Below are positions 35,022-42,171 of a DNA stretch of 64,000 nt, piece by piece. The stretch is from Pygmaiobacter massiliensis (GTDB lineage Bacteria > Bacillota > Clostridia > Oscillospirales > Ruminococcaceae): contig NZ_OAML01000002.1 of the NCBI RefSeq assembly GCF_900199435.1, positions 851,291 through 915,290 of the forward strand, given 5' to 3'. The notes under the pieces were generated by a model, which worked only from the letters and a program-made list of their open reading frames with translations, searched no databases and was not told the origin of the DNA. Both the position numbers and the translations under genes were made by a program. The first letter of the stretch is position 1; each line of letters starts with the position of its first letter.

Positions 35022-35040
35022 ATTTCTCCTCCACAGCCTG

Positions 35041-35071
35041 TTGACATTATAGTAACTATATGCTTTATAAT
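35041..35071 (+). promoter_or_regulatory. MerR-type promoter with 19-bp spacer and operator
   Basis: TTGACA (35041-35046), 19-nt spacer, TATAAT (35066-35071). The spacer holds the perfect 13-bp palindrome TATAGTAACTATA (35048-35060). Overlong 19-20-bp spacers with a central dyad are the hallmark of MerR-activated promoters. Confidence 0.85.
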
Positions 35072-35099
35072 AAGCAGTGTCAAGGAGGCTCTTTTTATC

Positions 35100-35777
35100 A
35101 TGCAAACCAAATCACAACAGTTGAAACAATCCTTTTTGCATTATGGCACTATGCTGTTGGGTGTCGCTATTTTAGCATTTGGGCTTTTTAATGTGCATAG
35201 CCAGAGTAAAATTACCGAAGGCGGCGTACTGGGAATGACCCTTTTGCTGCACCACTGGCTGGGCATCACGCCAGGTATTTCTGGCTTGGTGATGGATATT
35301 ACCTGTTATTTTATCGGCTTTCGAATGCTGGGCAAAGCCTTTTTAAAGAATGCGATTTTCTCCAGTATCGGCTTTTCTGTCTGTTATAATCTTTACGAGG
35401 CCTACGGGTATGTTTTACCTAATCTCGGCGATCAACCACTGTTGGCCGCGGTGGTTGGTGGGTTGTTTGTCGGCATTGGCGTAGGGCTTGTAGTGCGCGA
35501 AGGCGGCGCTTCGGGCGGCGATGACGCGCTTGCGATGATTATTGCCAAAAACGCCCGCTGCCGCATCTCGAAAGCGTATTTTCTCACCGACTTTGTTGTG
35601 CTGATGTTTTCGCTTTCCTATATCCCCTTCAAAAACATCCTTTGCTCTCTTGTTACCGTTACCATCTCTTCTTTCTTGATTGATAAACTACAAAAGCCTG
35701 CCGCTTTTGCAGAAACCGCATCTTCTAATAAAGATGGTGCCGAGCAAGAGGAAGATTCCACTGATGTTTCTGCCTAA
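35100..35777 (+). CDS. YitT family membrane protein
   Basis: Predicted 225-residue membrane protein of the YitT/DUF161 group with five to six helices. Typical start: short polar N-terminus, then GVAILAFGLFNVHSQSKITEGGVLGM, and the glycine motif GIGVGLVVREGGASGGDD near residue 130. Family role is unsettled; some members affect export or membrane physiology. ATG at 35100 has AAGGAGG 11 nt upstream. Driven by the MerR-type promoter directly upstream. The acidic Ser/Glu tail is probably cytosolic. Confidence 0.85.
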   Translation: MQTKSQQLKQSFLHYGTMLLGVAILAFGLFNVHSQSKITEGGVLGMTLLLHHWLGITPGISGLVMDITCYFIGFRMLGKAFLKNAIFSSIGFSVCYNLYEAYGYVLPNLGDQPLLAAVVGGLFVGIGVGLVVREGGASGGDDALAMIIAKNARCRISKAYFLTDFVVLMFSLSYIPFKNILCSLVTVTISSFLIDKLQKPAAFAETASSNKDGAEQEEDSTDVSA

Positions 35778-35785
35778 CTTTTTTG

Positions 35786-35818
35786 GAAATTCCACTTGAC
35801 AAAACCGAGTGGAATTTC
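35786..35818. repeat. Perfect 11-bp inverted repeat flanking the tetR -35 box
   Basis: GAAATTCCACT (35786-35796) and AGTGGAATTTC (35808-35818) separated by 11 nt. It ends one base before the -10 box and encloses most of the -35 box. It could end the yitT transcript or bind a second regulator. Confidence 0.7.
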
Positions 35819-35824
35819 TATAAT
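35796..35824 (+). promoter_or_regulatory. Sigma-A promoter of the tetR gene
   Basis: TTGACA (35796-35801), exact 17-nt spacer, TATAAT (35819-35824). The TetR operator starts at the last base of the -10 box. Confidence 0.92.
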
Positions 35825-35836
35825 GAACATTGTTCA
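35824..35836 (+). promoter_or_regulatory. TetR operator copy 1
   Basis: 13-bp palindrome TGAACATTGTTCA overlapping the start site of the tetR promoter; an identical copy lies in front of the downstream membrane-protein gene. Confidence 0.85.
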
Positions 35837-35853
35837 GTATGGGGAGGGCAGCC

Positions 35854-36414
35854 GTGAATACAATTATCACATCTCGCCAGGCAATTTTAGATGCCTGTCG
35901 TACCCTTGCGCTTGAGCAGGGGCTACACGCAATTAATGTGCGTGCCGTTGCCGCTGCCTGCGGCATCGCAGTAGGTTCTGTGTATAACTACTTTCCTTCT
36001 AAAGCGGACTTAATTGCCGCTACCATACAGGACGTTTGGCAGCATATTTTCCAGTTCAGCAAAATTGCACCTCGCGCCTCATTTGCAGAGCTGATTGGTG
36101 AAATCTACCGTGAAGCGCTGCTGGGCACACAGCAATACCCCGGCTTTTTCAGCGCGCATTCGGTCAGCTTTGCCAGTGCCGAAAAAAGCAAAGGCCGGCA
36201 AGTGATGGAAGATTATTTTGCCCAAATGCGCGCCGGGCTGCTACAAGCGCTGAACAACGACCCCGCCGTTGCGGATGGGGTTTTTGACGAATCTTTTTCT
36301 CGCGAGGCTTTTGTAGATTTCGTCTTTTCGCATTTTGTTTCTCTGCTGATGAAGCAGGCAGGCTCTTGCGAAACCTTGCTGGAAGTAATTCGCCGTATTC
36401 TTTATACTGTTTAA
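35854..36414 (+). CDS. TetR-family transcriptional repressor
   Basis: Predicted 186-residue repressor. The N-terminal helix-turn-helix (about 10-50) shows NVRAVAAACGIAVGSVYNYFPSKADL, the standard TetR pattern; the C-terminal helical ligand domain is unassigned. The start is GTG at 35854 with GGGAGG 6 nt upstream, ahead of two earlier in-frame candidates in the operator. Two identical operators flank this gene, so it represses itself and the membrane-protein operon behind it. The inducer is unknown. Confidence 0.9.
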   Translation: MNTIITSRQAILDACRTLALEQGLHAINVRAVAAACGIAVGSVYNYFPSKADLIAATIQDVWQHIFQFSKIAPRASFAELIGEIYREALLGTQQYPGFFSAHSVSFASAEKSKGRQVMEDYFAQMRAGLLQALNNDPAVADGVFDESFSREAFVDFVFSHFVSLLMKQAGSCETLLEVIRRILYTV

Positions 36415-36435
36415 ACCCGCATTCAGCGGGTTTTT
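36413..36435 (+). terminator. Terminator of tetR
   Basis: Stem AAACCCGC/GCGGGTTT, ATTCA loop, TTTTT. Lies between the repressor stop and operator copy 2, so the two units are separately transcribed. Confidence 0.85.
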
Positions 36436-36448
36436 ACTGCCCCATTAA

Positions 36449-36461
36449 TGAACATTGTTCA
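36449..36461 (+). promoter_or_regulatory. TetR operator copy 2
   Basis: TGAACATTGTTCA, identical over 13 bp (15 with the preceding AA) to copy 1, 21 nt before the membrane-protein start codon. The preceding ATTAAT occupies the same place as the TATAAT of copy 1. Confidence 0.85.
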
Positions 36462-36481
36462 CTTACAAGAGGAGAGATTTT

Positions 36482-37150
36482 ATGCAAGCAATTATGGAAA
36501 CTCTGTTTGATGTCGTTTACCTTACCACGGTAACCCTGCTCGGCATTACGATGATTCGAAAAAACAAAGGCAATGTGCAGTACCTGCTGTTTGGCATTAT
36601 GGCTGTTACGTTGGGTGCAGGCGATGCGTTCCACTTAGTACCGCGCGCTTACGCACTTTGCACCACCGGTCTGCAAGACTTTGTCGTTGCTCTTGGCATC
36701 GGCAAGCTGATCACCTCTATTACGATGACCCTTTTTTATGTGCTGCTTTACTACGTTTGGCGCATCCGCTACAAAATCAACGGCAAAAATGGTCTTACTG
36801 TGATAATGTATGTGCTGGCTGCGCTGCGCGTGGCACTCTGCCTGTTCCCCCAAAATGCCTGGACGAGTGCCGAAGCCCCTCTCTCTTGGGCGATTTACCG
36901 CAACCTGCCGTTTGCTGCAATGGGCCTTATCGTCATCGTTTTGTTCTTCACTGAGGCACGCAAACATAACGACCACGCTTACCGCTTTATGTGGCTGACC
37001 ATTGTGCTTAGCTTTGGCTTCTACCTGCCGGTTGTACTGTGGGCAGACACTATTTCTTGGGTAGGCATGCTGATGATTCCTAAAACCTGTGCCTATGTTT
37101 GGACAATTCTCATCGGCTTTATGGCAATGAAAAAGGAGCAAAAACAATGA
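36482..37150 (+). CDS. Seven-helix membrane protein of unknown function
   Basis: Predicted 222-residue protein with about seven hydrophobic helices; there is a His/Asp motif GAGDAFHLVPR near residue 50 and RKHNDHAYRFMW near 165, with several charged residues facing the helices. I recall similar proteins in other clostridia and streptococci but no assigned role. ATG at 36482 has GAGGAGAG upstream. Its TGA overlaps the next ATG (ATGA), so it is co-translated with the DUF2871 gene, under TetR control. Confidence 0.7.
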   Translation: MQAIMETLFDVVYLTTVTLLGITMIRKNKGNVQYLLFGIMAVTLGAGDAFHLVPRAYALCTTGLQDFVVALGIGKLITSITMTLFYVLLYYVWRIRYKINGKNGLTVIMYVLAALRVALCLFPQNAWTSAEAPLSWAIYRNLPFAAMGLIVIVLFFTEARKHNDHAYRFMWLTIVLSFGFYLPVVLWADTISWVGMLMIPKTCAYVWTILIGFMAMKKEQKQ

Positions 37151-37569
37151 AAAAACTAATCAACCTTTCGCTTACCTATGCCATTGCAGGTATGGCCGGT
37201 GGGGTGTTTTATCGAGAGTTTACTAAATGGAACGGCTTTACCGGAGTTACGGCACTTGGCAAGGTACATGTGCACCTGCTGATGCTTGGCACCGTAATAT
37301 TTTTGATTGCCGCGCTGTTTGCAAAGGTAACCCCCTTGCAGGAACAGCGGCTCTATCGTCCATTTCTTATCACCTATAATATCGGTGTTCCACTAACGGC
37401 AATTATGCTTATGGTGCGCGGCATTTTGGAAGTTCGTGCTGTACCGCTTTCTGCTGCGCTGAATGCTTCGATTTCCGGTATTTCGGGGATTGCACACATT
37501 ATCACCGGCACCGGGCTGGTATTGCTGCTGCTTGCACTGCGCAAAGCCGCCGATGCCGCTACAAAATAG
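37147..37569 (+). CDS. DUF2871 family membrane protein
   Basis: Predicted 140-residue protein with four membrane helices. Features: FYREFTKWNGFTG near residue 22, followed by the histidine helix ALGKVHVHLLMLGTVIFL, and a second His helix SGIAHIITGTGLVLLLL near the end. The His pattern suggests heme or metal binding, as an inference only. ATGA overlap with the preceding gene makes the two a unit repressed by TetR. Followed by a strong terminator. Confidence 0.8.
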   Translation: MKKLINLSLTYAIAGMAGGVFYREFTKWNGFTGVTALGKVHVHLLMLGTVIFLIAALFAKVTPLQEQRLYRPFLITYNIGVPLTAIMLMVRGILEVRAVPLSAALNASISGISGIAHIITGTGLVLLLLALRKAADAATK

Positions 37570-37580
37570 ACTTCATTGAT

Positions 37581-37618
37581 AAAAAAGGCTGGTCTTTAAA
37601 AGACCAGCCTTTTTTTTG
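37581..37618. terminator. Bidirectional terminator
   Basis: Perfect stem AAAAAAGGCTGGTCTTT/AAAGACCAGCCTTTTTT, with TTTTTTTT downstream on the plus strand; ends both the DUF2871 and kinase operons. Confidence 0.9.
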
Positions 37619-37673
37619 TTTTGCTTGCTGCTGCGTTGCTTGCAGCACTCTTACAGCGTCTATGCGATAACAA

Positions 37674-38750
37674 TTAAAGTGCCACTGTTTCCATATCAAG
37701 AACGACATCGCATGCCTCGCGCACTTGCATTGCATCAAAATAGCGTTCTTCCATCGGAATCCACCGGGTTTCAAAATCGCGGTACCACTCTGGGCCATTG
37801 CGCTCCAAAATACGCTGTTTTTGCATCGCCGGGCCAACGTCGCAAAAAATAGCAAGGTTATAGGCAACTCGAAACTCTGGACGCATTGCATAAGAGCCTT
37901 CGACGATTATATTCTGGCTGCCGTCAATGGTGCTGCTGCCGCTGTAATCCATCATCCGACAGCTAAACTGTCGATAGGTAAACGTTCTTGCCTGCTGCAA
38001 GCCCGGCAGAACTTCTTCAGCAAATCGCTCGTAATGCAGGTTGCCGCCGGGGGCCGCAAGCCGCGCTTCACTGCGCAGCGCAGGTGGCAAAAAGAAGTCA
38101 TCCATATGCAGCTGCTGTGCGTCAAATACCGGCGCAAGCAGCGCGGCCAGCGTGGTTTTACCGGCACCGCAGCGCCCGTCAATTGCGACCACTGCCCTGC
38201 TTTTTGAGGCTATGTTATCAATTTGCACCAGCAATGGCAGCACCGCAGCATAAGCGGCTCTCACCACTCGATAAGCAGGATGGTAAGCCGCATGATATGC
38301 TGCCGAGTGGGAAAACGGTGCTCTACCCTGGTCGTTCCAAATTTTCAGCTCTGCGCGCAGCTGCTGCGCAGAAAGCGGCAGACTGCCAGCTTCGCAAAGC
38401 CGCACAGCCAGAGTCAGCTCGGCATCCATCGTCGTTGTATCCTCCGTCGGTGCCTGCGCAGAAAGGTAAAACAGCCGCGCAATCAGCTGTGGAGAAATAC
38501 CTTGCGCTTTTGCCGCTGCGAGGTGCAGCCGAGCAAAACCCCGGCCAAGGGGCTCGGTTAGCGGCTGGGTGTCGTCCGGCGTTACCGCTGCCCATTCCTG
38601 CTTTAGGCGGGCTAACACGTCATTTTCGTTTGGCACCAGATGCCCGCAGCCGAAATTGCGCTGAAACAGCAATTTTAGTAGGTCTGTGGGCTGCAGTTCA
38701 GGGTAGGTGGAAAACTGTTGCTGCAAGAGTGGGGCAAGCTGTTCAATCAA
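37674..38750 (-). CDS. P-loop kinase, uridine kinase-like, with long N-terminal domain
   Basis: Predicted 358-residue protein. The C-terminal half is a uridine kinase-like domain: P-loop GRCGAGKTT near 195, substrate Asp pair HMDDFFLPP near 216, and VEGSYAMRP near 282. The N-terminal ~180 residues are a helical domain with FGCGHLV and FSHSAAYHAAYHPAYRVV motifs, of unknown role. ATG at 38750 overlaps the stop of the ECF transporter gene by 8 nt. Coupling with a vitamin S component suggests it phosphorylates the imported compound; this is inference. Confidence 0.78.
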   Translation of the reverse strand: MIEQLAPLLQQQFSTYPELQPTDLLKLLFQRNFGCGHLVPNENDVLARLKQEWAAVTPDDTQPLTEPLGRGFARLHLAAAKAQGISPQLIARLFYLSAQAPTEDTTTMDAELTLAVRLCEAGSLPLSAQQLRAELKIWNDQGRAPFSHSAAYHAAYHPAYRVVRAAYAAVLPLLVQIDNIASKSRAVVAIDGRCGAGKTTLAALLAPVFDAQQLHMDDFFLPPALRSEARLAAPGGNLHYERFAEEVLPGLQQARTFTYRQFSCRMMDYSGSSTIDGSQNIIVEGSYAMRPEFRVAYNLAIFCDVGPAMQKQRILERNGPEWYRDFETRWIPMEERYFDAMQVREACDVVLDMETVAL

Positions 38751-39279
38751 TCACAAAACCTGCTTTCTGTAAGGCAAGTGCGACAGGGGGAATTAAAACA
38801 AGGTGCAGCACAATACCGGGCAGCGCTGTCGCAAATGCGCCACTGAGGAAAATGGTAAGGTTAAACGGCACCGCAGAAACCGCAGCAATCACCGTCATTG
38901 CAATGCCCCAGACACAGCGGCCTGCAAGCATGGCGCCAATCAGGCTGATGTAAAGACTGCTGGCTTTCTTGGGCAGTGCACGGTAAAGCAGCCCTGCCAC
39001 AAGGCCATAAGCCGCCAGCTCAAAGGTCATCGCCAGCCCCACGGGGAAGATGGGAGGCATCGAGAACATCAAAAAGCGCAGACCCGGCGCAATCAGTCCA
39101 ACCGCAAGACCGTACGGCGCGCCACATACCAGGCCGCAAAGCAGCACGGGGATGTGCATTGGGGCAAGCATGCTGCCAACCTGCGGAATCTGGCCCGTCA
39201 AAAACGGCAACAGCAGCGCGGTGGCAAGCATCAGTGCAGAAAACACGAGTTTTTTTGTTTGGTTTTTCGTAGTGGTCAT
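38743..39279 (-). CDS. ECF transporter S component (vitamin uptake), substrate unknown
   Basis: Predicted 178-residue membrane substrate-binding subunit of an ECF transporter, with six hydrophobic segments. Signature parts are GSMLAPMHIPVLLCGLVCG near residue 35 and SMPPIFPVGLAMTFELAAYG near 75. It would pair with a shared EcfT/EcfA module not in the window. ATG at 39279 has GGAAAGGAAG 5 nt upstream. A long leader with a terminator precedes it, so control by a small ligand is probable. It is linked to a kinase gene. Confidence 0.83.
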   Translation of the reverse strand: MTTTKNQTKKLVFSALMLATALLLPFLTGQIPQVGSMLAPMHIPVLLCGLVCGAPYGLAVGLIAPGLRFLMFSMPPIFPVGLAMTFELAAYGLVAGLLYRALPKKASSLYISLIGAMLAGRCVWGIAMTVIAAVSAVPFNLTIFLSGAFATALPGIVLHLVLIPPVALALQKAGFVID

Positions 39280-39465
39280 CACAAACTTCCTTTCCAGACA
39301 ACACCATTCCTGCAACCGTGCAAAAAGCACTGCCTGGTGGTTGCTTTATAAAAAAGCACGCAGGCAAACACTGCCCTTTTTGAAAGGCAGTAAATACCTG
39401 CGTGGTATCATTTTGGTTGCATGGAAATTCAAAACACACGATACCGGCTTCTGCCGGCGATTATA
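39280..39465 (-). promoter_or_regulatory. Leader RNA with attenuator, possible riboswitch
   Basis: About 185 nt between the predicted start site and the ECF gene. On the minus strand: a GCCGGC hairpin (39444-39458), a stem GGTATC/GATACC (39440-39445 with 39404-39409), then the terminator. The terminator arm shares base 39404 with the upstream stem, allowing a switch. No known riboswitch class matches from memory. Confidence 0.55.
39350..39404 (-). terminator. Attenuator terminator in the ECF leader
   Basis: On the minus strand, outer stem CACGCAGG/CCTGCGTG with an inner ACTGCC/GGCAGT stem, followed by CTTTTTT, about 70 nt before the ribosome site of the ECF gene. Confidence 0.8.
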
Positions 39466-39471
39466 ATGTAA

Positions 39472-39500
39472 GTATAACAAATATGAGCTTTGCGTGTCAA
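39472..39500 (-). promoter_or_regulatory. Promoter of the ECF-kinase operon
   Basis: Minus-strand TTGACA, 17-nt spacer, TTATAC (plus-strand TGTCAA 39495-39500 and GTATAA 39472-39477). It overlaps the stop codon of the DUF3842 gene. Confidence 0.75.
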
Positions 39501-39910
39501 TTTGTTTGGCAGTATTGCAGGATGTAGGAAACCGCTGAAGCCAAAATTTCGCCTGTTCCGGCAGAGGTTGTGGTTACCACATGGTTGTTGCATTTATTAA
39601 CCGGCAGCAGCACTTTTTCCGCTCTGCTCTGCCCTACTGCAACTGCCATTGCGGGGGTAATTTCTCCCCAAAGTGCATCAGCAATTACAATTCCGATGGG
39701 CCCTACAATAATGTCTGCCTGTTTTGCCGCTACCACTACGGGATTTTCGCCGGTAGAGCCGTAATCGGCCCCGGCTTTTACCATTGCCGCCGTAGCAATG
39801 CTGTTGGTACCAACTGCCCAAATCTCGGCCTCTACCTGTGCTGCGCGCAGCTGCTCAATCATCGTTTTCCCCATTCTGCCGCCTTGTCCGTCTATCACCA
39901 CGATCTGCAT
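39497..39910 (-). CDS. DUF3842 family protein
   Basis: Predicted 137-residue cytosolic protein of the clostridial DUF3842 family. N-terminal nucleotide-binding-like strand-turn IVVIDGQGGRMGKTMIEQL, then AVGTNSIATAAM and GENPVVVAAKQADIIVGPIGI near residue 70. The shape resembles a Rossmann fold, but no activity is known. ATG has AGAGGA 8 nt upstream. The ECF operon promoter overlaps its 3' end. Full family length. Confidence 0.85.
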   Translation of the reverse strand: MQIVVIDGQGGRMGKTMIEQLRAAQVEAEIWAVGTNSIATAAMVKAGADYGSTGENPVVVAAKQADIIVGPIGIVIADALWGEITPAMAVAVGQSRAEKVLLPVNKCNNHVVTTTSAGTGEILASAVSYILQYCQTN

Positions 39911-39993
39911 CGATCGATTCCTCTTTTCTTTGTATTCTCAGTCGTCTTTTCTGCTTTTATTATAAGGTAATATAATAAAAACGGCAAGCAACT

Positions 39994-40037
39994 GCAAAAA
40001 TAAACGCCGCAGTACGGTGGCGGAACCGACTGCGGCG
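39994..40037 (-). terminator. Terminator of the ureohydrolase gene
   Basis: Stem CGCCGCAG/CTGCGGCG; on the minus strand followed by TTTATTTTTG. Confidence 0.85.
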
Positions 40038-40063
40038 AAAAGAAGGAAGACGATAATAAATTT

Positions 40064-41002
40064 TTATTTGCCAAGCTGTGTTTCGATTTCAGCAATCGTG
40101 TGCATCATGGTCAGCGCACCCAAACGGCAGGTAATGCCGGAGGGATCCGCTGCGGGCAGAACTTCAACCAAATCTGCCGCAACAATTTTACCCATTTTTG
40201 CAATGCCGCTGATGATATCACAGACCTGGTCGTACCAAAGGCCGCCGGGATACGGCGACGCTACCCCCGGTGCAATCGACATATCAAAGCCGTCGATATC
40301 TACCGTTATGTAATAATTCTTCGCCTGCGGAATTTTGGAGAGAATGCCTTCTACGCCAAGGGCATGTGCTTCCCGTGCTGAAATTAGCACGCTGCCATAA
40401 TTGCGCGCAGTTTCAAAATCTGTTTTTTTGCTGCTGCCAATACCGCGCAGGCCAATCTGTGCCATCGGACCAATATGCGGCATTTCAGACATCCGGCGCA
40501 TTGGACTGCCATTGCCGTATTTCAGCGGGCCTACATGGTCTGCCCAGTCAAGGTGCGCGTCAAACTGCACCACACAAACCTCTTCGCCCAGCTCTTCGAG
40601 CGCCTTGCCGACCGGGGCGCTGATAGAGTGGTCACCGCCCAGCACAATGGGCACTGCCCCGGCGCGAAGAATCGCCTTAACTCCAGCAACTACGGCGTCA
40701 AAGGTATATTGCGGGTCTGCATGCAGAATGTCCGCATCGCCACAGTCCACCACTTTCAAGGGCGCGGCCAGACACTGGCGGTCTTTTTCAAAATCATAAA
40801 AGCCTGCATCGCCCCGCGCATACTGGGTAGATGCTTCGCGGATGCGGCGAGGGCCGAGCCTTGCGCCGCTCATATATCCAACTGCAAAATCGCAGGGCAC
40901 ACCAAGCACCGCAACGTCTGCATCCAAGGTAGAAAGATCAGTGCAAATCGGGTATTTGCCGAACGAACAGATGCCGGTAATCGGAAGATTTAAAGATTCC
41001 AT
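40064..41002 (-). CDS. Ureohydrolase (agmatinase/formimidoylglutamase family)
   Basis: Predicted 312-residue manganese enzyme of the arginase fold. Metal motifs: GGDHS near 125, FDAHLDWADH near 148, and DIDGFDMSIAPG near 230, where the usual DP is DM, a minor change. Family members split agmatine, guanidinobutyrate or formiminoglutamate. A formimidoylglutamase role is possible as it lies near hut genes, but FtcD already handles that step here and it is on the far side of the folate genes; I favour agmatinase-like. AGGAGG is 11 nt from ATG 41002; ATG 41011 is too close (2 nt). Confidence 0.85.
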   Translation of the reverse strand: MESLNLPITGICSFGKYPICTDLSTLDADVAVLGVPCDFAVGYMSGARLGPRRIREASTQYARGDAGFYDFEKDRQCLAAPLKVVDCGDADILHADPQYTFDAVVAGVKAILRAGAVPIVLGGDHSISAPVGKALEELGEEVCVVQFDAHLDWADHVGPLKYGNGSPMRRMSEMPHIGPMAQIGLRGIGSSKKTDFETARNYGSVLISAREAHALGVEGILSKIPQAKNYYITVDIDGFDMSIAPGVASPYPGGLWYDQVCDIISGIAKMGKIVAADLVEVLPAADPSGITCRLGALTMMHTIAEIETQLGK

Positions 41003-41107
41003 AATACTCATTGCCTCCTAGAAAAACCGAGTGCCGACACCCCGATTGGCTGCCGCATTTTTCCTGCATCTTCGGTTTGAGCATAGTATAGCACCCCTGC
41101 ATTTGGC

Positions 41108-41136
41108 TGTACATGGCAATTGTTTTGTGTTATAAT
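41108..41136 (+). promoter_or_regulatory. Promoter of the Lrp-type regulator
   Basis: TGTACA (41108-41113), 17-nt spacer, TATAAT (41131-41136), 77 nt before the start codon, in the region shared with the divergent ureohydrolase. Confidence 0.7.
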
Positions 41137-41212
41137 GCATCTGCTTAACAGCGTTCGGAAAAAGAGCATTTTTGCTTTACAAAATTCGCTCCTGCAGAAA
41201 GGGCCGTTTTTT

Positions 41213-41647
41213 ATGGATCAAACCGACATCAAAATCATGAATATTTTGCAGGAAGATTGCAAAACCACGACCCGCGAAATCGGCAAATTAGTCGGGCTTA
41301 CAGCACCGGCCGTATCAGAGCGGGTAACGCGCCTGCGGGAAGCCGGGGCCATTACCGGTTTTCATGCCAAGCTCGACCCTGCGCAGCTTGGCAACCGTCT
41401 TTGTGCTTACATTATGATTAATGTGCCGCCCGAGAGTTACACTGCTTTTTGCGAATTTGCAGAAAAAAGCCCAATGATTGTGGAGCACCACCACATCATT
41501 GGGCCGAATAACGCATTATTGAAGGTGTGTGTGGCGGATGCCGCCGCACTGGAACAGCAGCTTGTAAAAATCCGAACCTTTGGGCTTTCACAAACTTCTG
41601 TGGTGCTTAACACCTATTTTGACCAAAAGCCGTTTGTGCTGGGTTAA
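41213..41647 (+). CDS. Lrp/AsnC family transcriptional regulator
   Basis: Predicted 144-residue regulator. An N-terminal AsnC helix-turn-helix (DQTDIKIMNILQEDCKTTTREIGKLVGLTAPAV begins at residue 2) is followed by the RAM ligand-binding domain (about 65-144) with the FxVxD-like centre. ATG at 41213 has AAAGGG 10 nt upstream, so the extra 31 codons upstream are dropped. Divergent from the ureohydrolase gene and a probable regulator of it through an amino acid ligand. Its TAA overlaps the stop of folT in a TTAA palindrome. Confidence 0.88.
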   Translation: MDQTDIKIMNILQEDCKTTTREIGKLVGLTAPAVSERVTRLREAGAITGFHAKLDPAQLGNRLCAYIMINVPPESYTAFCEFAEKSPMIVEHHHIIGPNNALLKVCVADAAALEQQLVKIRTFGLSQTSVVLNTYFDQKPFVLG

Positions 41648-42165
41648 CCCGCAGCAGCCGTACGGCGTGTGAGTTTCAGCACCGAATCTAATGCTTTGAT
41701 GCCCACAAGCTTGATAGGAATCATTGCCGCGCATTTCATTGCGCGCACCGGGATAAGCGCCAAAAAGGCTTTATCGGTTATCATAACAAGCCAAAGGGTG
41801 CTGAGCCCAAGCTGAATGAAAATATCAATTACGAGAATTGCGCAGAGTGTCCGTCCAACGGTCACTCTGTTTTTTTGTAAAAAGAAACCATATACCGCAC
41901 CGGTCAGCGCCGCGCTAAGGGTAAAGCCGGGAAAATACGGTCCAATCGGAAACAGCGTTGCACCCAAAAAGTCGGCAATTCCCGCCCCTGCTGCGGCGTA
42001 GGCCGGACCATACAAAATGGCCATTGCGGCAAGCGGTAAAAATGAAAAGCTGATTTTCACAATCGGTGTTGCAATAGAAACAAAACGCGAGAGAATAATC
42101 TCCAGTGCAATCAAAAGTGCCATCTGTGCCAGACGGCGTACGGAAAAGCTATTGTTATTGTTCAC
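41644..42165 (-). CDS. Folate-type ECF transporter S component (FolT-like)
   Basis: Predicted 173-residue membrane subunit with about six helices. N-terminal VRRLAQMALLIALEIILSRF and the GIADFLGATLFPIGPYFPGFT loop near residue 68 match the folate-specific FolT group as I recall it. It starts at a GTG 6 nt after the folC stop, with GGGGAGGT upstream. Linkage with folC supports uptake of folate followed by glutamylation for retention. It provides the cofactor for the nearby formimino-transfer steps. Confidence 0.83.
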   Translation of the reverse strand: MNNNNSFSVRRLAQMALLIALEIILSRFVSIATPIVKISFSFLPLAAMAILYGPAYAAAGAGIADFLGATLFPIGPYFPGFTLSAALTGAVYGFFLQKNRVTVGRTLCAILVIDIFIQLGLSTLWLVMITDKAFLALIPVRAMKCAAMIPIKLVGIKALDSVLKLTRRTAAAG

Positions 42166-42171
42166 GGTAAA

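Noticed and set aside
40064..41002. Formimidoylglutamase (hutG) as firm identity for the ureohydrolase
   Set aside because: FtcD already performs the formiminoglutamate step, and the gene is separated from the hut operon with its own regulator.
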